Source: Chromera velia (lineage: Eukaryota; Sar; Chromeraceae). From it: a DNA stretch of 45,459 nucleotides. Below are positions 35,694-45,459 of the stretch, piece by piece. The number at the start of each line of letters is the position of its first letter. Within the stretch, counting starts at the first letter, position 1. Location of the stretch: positions 1-45,459 of the forward strand of contig JAHBMJ010002941.1 of the NCBI GenBank assembly GCA_018398765.1. The letters are read 5' to 3'. The notes below the pieces were generated by a model. That model worked only from the letters and a program-made list of their open reading frames with translations. It had not been told where the DNA came from and did no database searches. A program made the position numbers and the translations under genes.

Positions 35694-36626
35694 GATTCAC
35701 GCAGACCTGTATATATATAGGAACTCCAAAATGCGTGGGTCGATCTAGGCAAAAGGGAATCTATAGCTGAAGGCCTGGAATGGTAGTGGTCGTACATATA
35801 TATACAAGCATAAGACGTGCAGAGATCAGACCGCAAATGCTTTCTTCCGATACTTTCCGGTATTTTTACTCTCTCTTGGACCCTCTTGTCTTGCTTCTGA
35901 GTGCTGCTGTACCGCTGCTGTTTCCATTTTGCTGCAGGGCAACTGCATGCATGATCGACATATACACGTACATGCAAGAAAGTTGATCGGAAAGATGCAT
36001 GCATGCAACCTCGCGCGCATGCCGCGCGCGCGGCCGTTCAAACGTCCATGCATGCATGCGCGGAGCCGGGTGGGGACACTATATATACAAGCGCGTGTTT
36101 TCGACTGCCCAAACCCCGATATATAAACCGGCTCTTTTTTTCGTAATGGACATGCACATCATGCATTGTCTGAATGCATGCATGCATGTGTGTATCGTTA
36201 ATTTTCTTCGAAAGATTTAAATTGAACTACAAGCAGAAGATCAAATGCACAATTGAGAGAACATATATTTGATCGACTCGATCACGACAAAAAAGTGGCA
36301 CTTTCACTATATCAAAAATTAAAGGGTTTTTGGAAGTTGTCTGCTCACGCCAAAAAAAACAAATTTTCAGACCTGGACCGACGAAGAAGCAGCAGGGATT
36401 GACTTACGGGCAAGCGACTTGGTTTTCTATTGCAGTGGTTGCATTTGTGGCCGTGCATTTCTTTCTGCTGGGAGTATGACATAATCCCCAGCTGGCCACA
36501 GTACAGAAAGACCCCATGCTGCTTGATTCTGGAAGGAGCTGAAGGGGAACAGGAGTTGCATGTGTGGACTCAACGCGGGGTGACCATTGCAGATCGACCT
36601 TCAGTACATGTTGGAAGAACACGGAG
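35694..36626. promoter_or_regulatory. candidate bidirectional promoter, large coiled-coil gene / modular surface gene
   Basis: This 933-bp spacer sits between divergent start codons. It holds many TGCATG words (about 35943, 35996, 36046-36058, 36173-36188), a CGCGCGCATGCCGCGCGCGCGGC block (about 36011-36034), a TATATATA word at about 36081 followed by AAGCGCG, and a TATATATAT word near 35710. Position and shared texture with the two other divergent spacers suggest promoter function. No experimental support is visible. Confidence 0.4.
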
Positions 36627-38725
36627 ATGGAGGCAACACGTTCCAGGCTCATCTCTCCGGTTCTGGCCCTTCTGTTTCTTTGCTTCTCGACAACCTCGAG
36701 CCAACTTCCAGGTACTGCATGCGGAGCAACATTTTGTAAATGCATGCACATGGTAGAGCTACACGTGCGAGTGAACATTGTAGTTCATTCGGCAGCGTTC
36801 TCGCAGCCGTCTCTGTGCTCTGTCAGTGGTTTGGCATGCATGGGGCTCTCTTGGTCGGCCAATGAAGCGGCTTTTCCTCAAAGAAGTGCCTTTTCAATGT
36901 CTGTTGAGCTGGGGTAAAGAGCTTGAAAGAACCTGTATAGGGTGCCTGCGCGCGTGCACCGACGGAAATTTATGTACATGCACGTGACGGATGTCCTCAG
37001 GAGAAAAGATATAAATGCATGTGTGATCATTGATTCACCTTCTGGTCTATAAATACATGCAGATATCAACGAATGTAGCACTGTAATCATCAGAGATGAA
37101 TTTGACTCACTTGGAGCGAGATGGTGAGCGTAGAGGGGATTTATGTTTTCATTTTACATTTTCCTCCCTTGCTTTTTTGTTTGTTTCCTCCTTTCTTCTT
37201 TTTCTCAGTTGGGAATAGATTGGTCTATTGTGTTTTCTTTGTCTACATATACATCTGTAATCGTCTATGTGGTGTGCTGGTCTGAGTCAGACGCATTGCC
37301 GGTCTGATGGTCACCTTCTCATTTCCATCTTGACGTATTGCTGGTCTGTCAGCTTCTGACCTGAACGCAAGTGCTTTCCCTCCTTTCTTCTGCGTTGACG
37401 TGTCCGGAGAATCACTGAGGGGGAATGCCGAGGAAGGAAAAAGCGAATAGAGCACATGCACGCGCCTTCTTTTCTTCGTCTTGTATGCAGCTGATCTCTC
37501 TTCGCCCCCTCTTTTACTTTCCTTCCTGGCGGTGTTCTCACTACAGCACCTGCCTTCCCTCCATTTTCTACCATTCTTTGCGTTTTCTTCTCTTCCATGT
37601 TCTTGCTTCCTTTACTTCTATTTTCTCCTTTTCATAATCTCCCTACTCCCCTTCTCCCTGCTTGACTGTCTGTCCATTAATCTTGTTCCCACGGGTTTTT
37701 CCGCCGCCCCCCAATTAATTCCCTTTGTGCGCGAATTGATTCCTCTCTTCCATGCGCGACAGGTCGAAGGACGAGCCAGACACGACAAAGTCTGACATCT
37801 CAGTCAGCTCTGGAAAGGCGGTGTTTAGCGTGAACGCGGGGGTTGACATGTGGACAAGCGGGAGAAACGATGCTCCGATTTTGTGGATGGACGCTCCTTC
37901 CGGGGAGTTCTGGGCCCGCGCCAGCGCCACGCTGGTGAACTCTGGCAACAACCGGATTGCGGGATTGACGGTGTACGACACTGATGGGGCGAATGTGGAG
38001 TTCTACCACTCAGCACACTACTGGGGGGCCTCTGAAGATGGTGCGTGCTTCCAGCAGATTGGTGTGACCCCTACGTGCAACACTGTGAAGAAAGCCTCAA
38101 CGTCGACCCTCACTGTGGAGCTCCGAAGTCGAGGCACAGGTGTGTTCGATGCGTACACCTGGACGGACTCGTCCACACAAGTGGCGGTGGTGTCCAACTT
38201 CAACAACGGAGCCACTCGGTCAAGAATCGGCCTGTTCCTGAAAACGAGTGGGGCGGCATCAGGAGAATTCGATTGGTTTGAGCTGGAAGTACCCACAGGT
38301 CGGCACTCTCTCTCTGCACGTAATGATGAACATATCGAATTCGACACGCACGGCGTTCAGTGTTTTTGAGACGACCGCAATTGAAAGCTGCGTTTGGAAG
38401 CGGTTTTCTTCTCTGGAAGCCCATTCTCGACTTTGTCTTCGTTCCAGTTGAAGAACCAAAAAGGCGTGTTGTGTTGTTCAGTTGTTGGGAGAAATCGTCT
38501 CTGGCATGCACTGAAAATATCTAGGGATGCAAAAAAGCTTTGGATGCATTTGACTTCTTCTTCTTCTTCTATTTCTTCTTCTCTCTTCCGTTCACACGAC
38601 TGTGTGTGTGTGAATTGCAGCACCGAACAATTGTGATTCCAACGCGACTTGCACTGACACTGTAGGGAGTTTTACCTGCGAGTGCAATTTGGGTTTCTCT
38701 GGGGACGGTGTGAGTTGCACCCCAG

Positions 38726-38761
<36 letters not shown>

Positions 38762-40336
38762 GTCTGTCTGTCTGTGTGACTGTCTGTCTGTGTGACTGTC
38801 TGTCTGTGTGACTGTCTGACAGACAAGTTGAAAGAAAAAAGAAACAAAAAGAACAACAAGAAGTCATACAGTCTGACTGCCTGTCCCTCTTCATGTGCAT
38901 GTCTGTTCTGTCCGGTGACTGTAGGGTCAAAGCTCTTCCCTCTTTCTTGATGAGACATGAAGCAGTTCCTGCATGCCCGCGCGTTCTCGAGAGCCTGAGT
39001 AGAGTTGTAGGAAGGAGAGTGGGGGTATGCTGACGGGGCGTGGAGACATTGGTTGGCCTTAGGGAGTTGATTGGCCTACCGATGAACCCGACTGTCAGTG
39101 CCTGCATTTGGCCAAGCATTAATCGAGACTGACTGACAGAGAAAGACAGCACGAGCATTTTGCGTGATCTCTCGTTGAGCTAGTCGATGCAGTGGTTGGT
39201 ATTTTCTGTGTTTTCCTCCCTCGTATGATGGTTGCAGACGCTTTTGATGTCGGGAGACTTCAAGTAGACCACAACTGGATTTGGGTTTCCTTCAAGAACG
39301 CTCCCCTGGTCTCCCCTGTGGTGATTGTGACCAAGAGCAGCTTTGGGAACGCCGATTCTGTGTTGAGAACCCGTAACATCACTGAAAACGGGTTCGAAGT
39401 CCGAGTGGACACCTTCGAAGCCAGAACGATGGTCTTCGACGATGTGGATTACATGGTCACTCAGGAAAATACTGTGCACACAACAGTCAACGGGAGTGTC
39501 ATTGAGGCACTCACCTTCACAGCAACCTCTGCATGGCAAACGTTCACAATCCCGACCACTCGCTCTGCTGCGCCTGTAGTAGTCTGCCACGTGCAGTCTT
39601 ACGTTGATCCAGGCTTCAAACTCGTCAGAGTGAAATCCATCACCACCACAACTTTCCAAGCAAAGGTCGACAGGGATACAGACAATCAAGGTTCGATCAG
39701 TTCGGAGACTGTCGGATGCCTAGTGTCTGATGTCGTCAATTCGGTTGAGACTCTGTCCGATCGTCAGCTGATCGCCAGAATCAAATCAGGCGTCTCGGAC
39801 GTCTGGACGGACCTAGACAATCTCGCAGCGACGCAAGTGGGATCAAACGGCCAGAGGCCCGTCTTTGCCGGTGCAATTTCCTCCACATCGGGAAACGACC
39901 CTGCAGTGGCATACTTCCGTGCTACTTCAGACGTTCGTCCGTCTGTTTTTTTGTCTGTTTGTCTGGCTGCCTGCCTGAGTGACTTGCTGCATGTCTCGTT
40001 CATCAGCTCTCTTTTGACTTTTAATGCACTCTGGTGGCTGTTCGCGAATGTGGGAAAACGTCTTGCTGCACTACAGTTTCCGTTTGACTTAAGTTGGTGG
40101 TCTTCCCCTTCTTTGTGCCTTTCACCGGCGTGTTTTGCACGTTTGGCTGATTCTCTTTGTCCCGTTTGCTCTTCTTCTCACGCGTGCATCCTTTGGTTGC
40201 TGCCTCCTTTTCTTTGGTTGTTTTTGCGGGGGCGGCCCGGGTGACTCACCAGATGGATGCGCGTAGTCCTCAGCCTCTTCGTGTGCGTCAGAGCGGATGT
40301 GTGCCTTTCCATGCTCCTTTTCTCGTATGTAGTTGC

Positions 40337-40369
<33 letters not shown>

Positions 40370-43300
40370 TGTGCAGCCCCAGGTGATGCAGGCGAGGTGC
40401 ATGGAGCCCAGCAATACAATTGACGGAGGATCTCATGCAAACGAAAACATCCACTACATTGCTTTCGACATAGTTCCATCAGGTGAATGAATAGGTGAAA
40501 ACATGAATGAGGACGAGAGCCGATTTGCCCTCAGAATCTTGCAAGTAAATGCAAAAAAGAAAAAACGTGAATGAGGACGAGAGACGATCTGCGCTCAGAA
40601 TCTTGCAAGTAAATGCAAAAACAAAAACGTGAACGAGGACGAGTAGAGAGACGATTTGCCCTCAGAATCTTGCAAGTGAAGGCAAAAACAAAAAACATGA
40701 ATGAGCACGCGAGACGATTTGCCCTCATGCAGAATCAGAGATGGATGAGATGGGGTGGGACTGTGTGTCTTTGTTTCTTCAAATTCTTTTCTGTTCATCC
40801 CTGCTGCCTCGGTCACATGCAAAAAATTGACAAAAGAAAAACAAGCTGGGCGCAATTCGTCTTCCTTCACTTCCCTACCCGGCCTACTAGCTCTGGTTCT
40901 CATCTCCCCTGCCTCCGTTTTTTTCTCTCTCTGCCTGCAGGGGTGGATGAGTGCCTCAACACGACCTATCCGAACAACTGTGATCCGAATTACGCAAATT
41001 GCACCAACATAGATCTTTCTTTCCTCTGCACCTGTAACATCGGCTTCAACGATGCCAACGGAGACGGCACATCCTGCCTAGGTCTGTCTGCCTCTTTCTT
41101 TGTCTGGCTCGCAACCAGAAATCAACGTTTATCATTCCATCCACGGACTCACGCAAGTAGGAAAGGAATACGGACAGTGTGATCCTCAACATTGACTCCT
41201 CTTTTCAAATTCCGCGGGAGGGAGCAAGAGCTGTGACTAAGACTTATCGGAATTTAACTGACTGGCAGAAAGAGATGGAGGTCTGGGCTAGACACTTTCT
41301 TTCTTTCACTCTGCATGACAACGTGGATCACTCGTTTACTTAATTACTTGAGGTGCCAGTGAGAAAGCAAGCTCCGCGCCTCGCCGAACTCTTTCCTGCG
41401 TCGATCCCTCCCTTATGGAAACCGTTCTTGATCTTTGTCGCCCTCCCTCCTTCCCTCCCTACTTGATTCTTTTCTCCGTACTCCTTCCTGCATGCAAACA
41501 GAAATCGACGAGTGCTCAACAAACGTCCACAGCTGCGACGCCAACGCAACTTGCAACAACAACGCGGGTTCCTTCTCATGCGCCTGTAACTCGGGATTCA
41601 GCGGGGACGGGGTGACGTGCGCAGGTAGGTCTGTCTGTCTGTAGGCGTGTCATGTCATGACAAGCTTGCAAGGCAGTGTGTGTCTGCTTGCGGTGGTTTC
41701 TTTCTGAATGGATACATGGATTGAATGATTGATTGATTGATCTGAACATATATGGATAGGCAGTCGCTAGCTTGCTGAACATTCTGACGAGACAGGGACT
41801 TTCGAATTTCGACAGACACACTCATGGGAACCGGCAACAGCAGCAACACAGACCAATGCAACCTGTGTGTTTGCAAACGTGTCGCACTCAGCGGGGAAGC
41901 ATGAAGCAATTTGCACCAGCATACTGTTTTCCTTACATGATAAGCTGCTTGCGCCGGTGTGTCTTTTTTGAAAGTTTGGCAGACCTCTTTCGGGCTGCCG
42001 GCCTGCATTCATCCTGGTCGTCTCCCGGTGTGGCCTGTCCGCGGTCATTCGTGGACGATGGATGGGTCCCTCTCTGTCTGTCTGTCTGTCTGTCTGCCTG
42101 TCTGTGCATGTCGTCATGCTTCTCTTCTCTTTTCTGCGCAGAAATTGACGAATGCTCGACGAACGCCCACGATTGCGCTGTGAATGCAACTTGCACAAAC
42201 ACGACTGGGTCCTTCACTTGTGCGTGCAACACGGGATTCAGTGGGGACGGGGTGACGTGCGCAGGTCTGTCTCTCCGTAGGCGTGAAAAACCTATGCATG
42301 GTGTATGTGTGTGTGTGTGTGAGGGAGAGAGAGAGAACTTTTGACTGACCGATGGACTTAATAAGAATCGGCAGCGCACCTGAAGGCATAAACAGAAATT
42401 CACAACTTTTTCGATCGCAATTTGCGGAAGGGTTTTATGACAAAATTTGTGCGGCCCCATACTCCCAGTCGACGTACCATGCCACGACTAGTCTTCCTCC
42501 GACTTTGCAGCGAGCCGGGCGGGAGTGTGGAGAAATCTCCAGAGAGAGAGAGAGAGAGAGAGAGAGTCGGGTATTTAAACAAACGAAAAGCATCAAGGAA
42601 AGAAGGTTTTGAAACACTACTATTTCCAAAACCATACCTGCCTGCCTGCCTGACTGCAGATGTAGACGAGTGCACCGGCAGTGTCCACGACTGCGCGTAT
42701 GCGGCCTCTTGTAGCAACAATGTGGGGTCTTTCAGCTGTGCGTGCGTCAAATCGACAGGGCTCCAGGCAATGGGAAGCACCGACTGCATAGGTGTGTGTG
42801 TCAAAGACAGAAGCCACAGGGAGGGATGGAGGCATGCCGCTGGCCAGATAGATGGAGCAAACAAGGAGAGACGCTGAGTAGGAAGACCCAGCTAGAGAGA
42901 ACAGGATTGATGCACGCCCATAGGAACAAAACAAGAAAGTGTAATATACACGGGCGGACATGAATCAGTGCAAAAAGAAGCGTGTCTGGTAATGTGAAAA
43001 TGGGAGTTCGTGTTCATGCCTCACTTCGCTTCTTGGTTAATTCTGGCCACACCTAAGGAGGGTGCATGGAGTACCTAAGGAGGGTCACCCATGGAGTACC
43101 AAACGTCGACAAAAAGGAAACAAAGCGTCAAATTTAACAAACATGTCTCCCATTTGACGCCGCATCGTGCAAATCTACGTGCGTAAACCAGGTGTTGAAT
43201 CGAGTGCATGCATGCATGCAGGGTGTATCGACCACGGCAGGTACATGAATGGCGTTGCGGATGTGGCCACGACGGCGGGCACGGTAGCCCTCTGCCAGGC

Positions 43301-45459
43301 AGCCTGTGACGACGACACCAGCTGCACCTTTTTCGGATACTGGAGCGCGGACTTCAGCAATCCGGTGACTGCGCAGAAGCAGTGTTACCTGTTTTACTCC
43401 GGGGGGGCGCCGGGCACCACTCTGTCGGCCGACCCGTATGAGGCCATGGTGGGACCCAAATTTTGCGGTAGGTGAGTGCATGGAGGGAGGGAGAAACAAA
43501 TTGAATGAAACAAACGCGCCTAGATTCGGGTGCACGATATGGGGAGCTAGACCAAACGATTGATCGAGACCTTTCGATCTTCTGCATGATCTGGGACTGG
43601 TTGGCTGCAACAAAAGCGTGCTGCGTTTTCTGAATTTGGTCTCCCTTTTCTTCTCCGGCCACGCCTTCCGCCCCCGGCTTTCATCTTCATCTGTATATGG
43701 GCGTGCAGACTGTTATAATGTGGGGGTGCGAATTGTGGGGAATGTGACCAGCTCGAGTTCCTCTGTAACGACTGCTGCGGAGTGCAACTGGGACTGTCAC
43801 CTCTCCGCTTCCTGTTTGTTCTTTTCTTGGGAGAAGACAACCCAGACCTGCAGCCTCCACAATGCCAATACGACAGTAGCGGCAGAGGAAGATGTTGTGT
43901 CAGGTCCCAAAAACTGCGGTGAGTCAGACAGTCAGACAGTGAGCGAGGTAGGCAGTGAGGTTCCGTGGATGTATTTCTTAATTGTTTGGTTCCGTGGATG
44001 TATTTCTTAATTGTTTGATTTCGTGGATGTATTTCTTAATTGTTTGATTCCGTTGATGTATTTCTTAATTGTTTGATTCCGTTGATGTATTTCTTAATTG
44101 TTTGATTCCGTGGATGTATTTCTTAATTGTTTGATTCCGTGGATGTATTTCTTAATTGTTTGATTCCGTGGATGTATTTCTTAATTGTTTGATTCCGTGG
44201 ATGTATTTCTTAATTGTTTTTGATTCCGTTGATGTATTTCTCAATTGTTTGATTCCGTGGATGTATTTCTTAATTGTTTGATTCCGTTGATGTATTTCTT
44301 AATTGTTTGATTCCGTGGATGTATTTCTTAATTGTTTGATTCCGTGGATGTATTTCTTAATTGTTTGATTCCGTGGATGTATTTCTTAATTGTTTGATTC
44401 CGTTGATGTATTTCTTAATTGTTTGAGTCCGTGGATGTATTTCTTAATTGTTTGATTCCAAGGGTCCGAAGGGAATTCACGGAGGGAGGGGGCGGTTTTT
44501 TTTTGTTTGCACTGGCCAGGGAGGGTACTTAGGGGAGTGTATGTGCATGAATGAATGGAGTCACGAATGTCGGAATGAAAATAAAATGCTCTCTGTGGGT
44601 CTGTGGGAGTCCCATGGAGGTGTTCGATTTGTTCTCTTTGCTTCGTTGGAACCGAGAGAAAGACACCACCAACAATCATGTCTTTTTTGAGAGAAAGCCT
44701 TCTTTCCAGTCGATATTGGGGTAAGGTTCTTTAAAATCCCCACATGCATGACTGTATACGAAGAGAGAAGAGAACCTCAAAACAAATGGTCCGACCATCT
44801 CCTTCGACCAATCACGTGGATCTTTCTGCCTCCCTGCCTGCCTGCCTGCCTAGATGCAGACCGAGATGGGTGCACGTTGGAGACTCACAACTGTGACTCG
44901 CTTATTTTCAGACAGAATTCTTTTAACGTAGATATACATATAAATAAACGGTTGCAGACCGAGATGAGTGCACGTTGGGAACTCACAACTGTGACTCGAA
45001 CGCTGACTGCACGAACCAGATCCACAGCTTTGCGTGCTCATGCAATTTGGGGTACTCCGATATCAGCGCAGGGACAGACGGAACCAGCTGCACAGGTAAT
45101 ATTATACAAAGAACTGGACTCACCCTGCAGGCAGGCTTCGTTTCCTCCAAATGTCACTGTGAAGGGAGAAGCTCGCTCCGAGACGGATCAACATGACAAG
45201 AAAGTGGTTTGCTCTTGTCTTTGTTGTCATGTGATCTCTTTCTGCATGTATGACGGTCTCTGGCTGTGGAATGTATGCATGATGAGAGGTACGTGGCAGC
45301 TTCAAAAGCATACTCCAGCATTTTTTATGACAGTGTGTCTCGCGGCATCTTCTAATTTCTCTTTCTTTGTACGTCGGTACGTCGCTGAGCAGACATCGAC
45401 GAGTGCTCCACCGGCGTCCACAATTGCGGCAGCAATGCGACGTGCACCAACACAACGGG
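36627..45459 (+). CDS. secreted modular adhesin-like protein (concanavalin-like, EGF, lectin-like, PAN domains), partial at 3' end
   Basis: Exons: 36627-36711, 37063-37123, 37763-38298, 38621-38725, 39238-39932, 40377-40482, 40941-41081, 41502-41624, 42142-42264, 42660-42791, 43222-43467, 43709-43918, 44958-45095, 45393 to beyond the window. All are phase-consistent (about 922 codons so far). Exon 1 is a signal peptide ([11 protein letters not shown] core). Exon 2 opens with DINEC and leads into FDSLGARW. Exon 3 continues a concanavalin-like beta-sandwich resembling DUF1349 ([26 protein letters not shown]). Exon 4 is an EGF lacking its first Cys. Exons 5-6 hold lectin-like beta repeats. Exons 7-10, 13 and 14 are calcium-binding EGFs (DEC, then ATC, SFxCxC, GDGxxC). 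Exons 11 and 12 are six-cysteine PAN/apple domains. Domains meet at phase-1 introns. Likely role: surface or microneme-like adhesion. No membrane anchor is seen yet. Confidence 0.8.
38729..38822. repeat. (CT)n and (CTGT)n tract in an intron of the modular gene
   Basis: CT dinucleotides followed by CTGT and GTGTGACTGTCT units directly after the donor at 38726. Confidence 0.9.
40337..40373. repeat. (GT)n tract abutting an acceptor of the modular gene
   Basis: A GT run that leads straight into the TGCAG acceptor at 40372-40376. Confidence 0.9.
40497..40737. repeat. intronic minisatellite, four copies of about 64 bp
   Basis: Units begin near 40505, 40569, 40631 and 40699 with GAATGAGGACGAG-like sequence. 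Each contains GATTTGCCCTCAGAATCTTG and ends in an A-rich spacer. The last unit is shortened. It sits just after the donor of the sixth exon of the modular gene. Confidence 0.9.
43961..44459. repeat. 29-bp tandem repeat, 17 copies (intronic VNTR)
   Basis: Seventeen head-to-tail copies of a 29-bp unit containing TCCGTKGATGTATTTCTTAA. They are nearly identical, with a G/T alternation at one position (GTGGATG or GTTGATG) and one 2-bp expansion near 44220. It lies within the 1039-nt intron after the second PAN exon. The unit length is not a multiple of three and the array is not coding. Confidence 0.95.
44854..44902 (+). pseudogene. truncated duplicate of an EGF exon (pseudo-exon)
   Basis: From GCAGACCGAGATG to GACTCG this stretch repeats the acceptor and first 42 or so bases of the genuine exon at 44958, about 100 bp downstream, with only a few changes. 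One change turns the conserved Glu of the DxDEC calcium motif into Gly (GATGGGTGC against GATGAGTGC). After GACTCG the similarity stops, and CTTATTTTCAG follows. The copy lacks four of the six EGF cysteines and a usable donor, so it is probably a dead partial duplication within the intron. Confidence 0.8.

Noticed and set aside
41655-42460. Minus-strand open frames opposite the EGF exons
   Set aside because: Antisense shadows of cysteine-rich exons and simple repeats; no independent support.
43961-44459. Regular 29-bp repeats as a CRISPR array
   Set aside because: Units are head-to-tail with no spacers, in an intron of a eukaryotic gene.

Overview
The window looks like nuclear DNA of an intron-rich, microsatellite-rich alveolate protist. 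A chromerid alga (Chromera/Vitrella type) is my best inference. It rests on dense spliceosomal introns, long low-complexity inserts inside conserved enzymes, EGF/PAN modular surface proteins, TGCATGC motifs at gene starts and abundant (CA)n, (GAAA)n and (CATC)n tracts. The sequence contains no ribosomal or organellar marker that would prove the species. Gene models were assembled by hand from splice sites with matching phase, not from transcripts.

Layout: 1-160 is a CA microsatellite. 334-2165 (minus) is the decayed 3' end of a non-LTR-type retroelement. 2230-3260 is AT-rich intergenic DNA. 3261-8977 (minus, 4 exons) encodes a very large molybdenum cofactor sulfurase. 9512-9778 (plus) encodes a small secreted cysteine-rich peptide with cystine-knot spacing. 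9779-13849 is non-coding, with a 223-bp MITE-like element (10567-10789), an 11-bp tandem array and about 1.6 kb of simple repeats with an assembly gap (N, 12850-12959). 13850-15050 (minus, 2 exons) encodes a LURP-one-related/tubby-like protein with an MGNC lipidation motif. 15661-18007 (plus, 4 exons) encodes a 200-aa helical protein with a mitochondrial-type presequence. 19608-35693 (minus, 26 exons) encodes an unrecognised 1617-aa coiled-coil protein. 36627-45459 (plus, 14 exons in the window, continuing beyond it) encodes a secreted modular protein: signal peptide, concanavalin-like domain, EGF, lectin-like beta repeats, four EGFs, two PAN/apple domains and further EGFs.

The six genes alternate strictly in strand (-,+,-,+,-,+), giving three head-to-head pairs. 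The spacer of each pair carries CG-rich alternating purine-pyrimidine DNA and TGCATG motifs, so each may be a bidirectional promoter. The 45 reconstructed introns share a donor of the form GTNNGT (35 of 45) and an acceptor ending TGCAG (32 of 45). Several acceptors abut long TG tracts.

Functionally the genes do not form one pathway. They combine a cofactor-maturation enzyme, a secreted mini-protein, a membrane-tethered LOR protein, a mitochondrial protein, a large coiled-coil protein and an adhesin-like surface protein. The most novel candidates are the cystine-knot peptide, the MITE with 9-bp target duplications, the 26-exon unknown protein and the modular adhesin with a fresh partial exon duplication.
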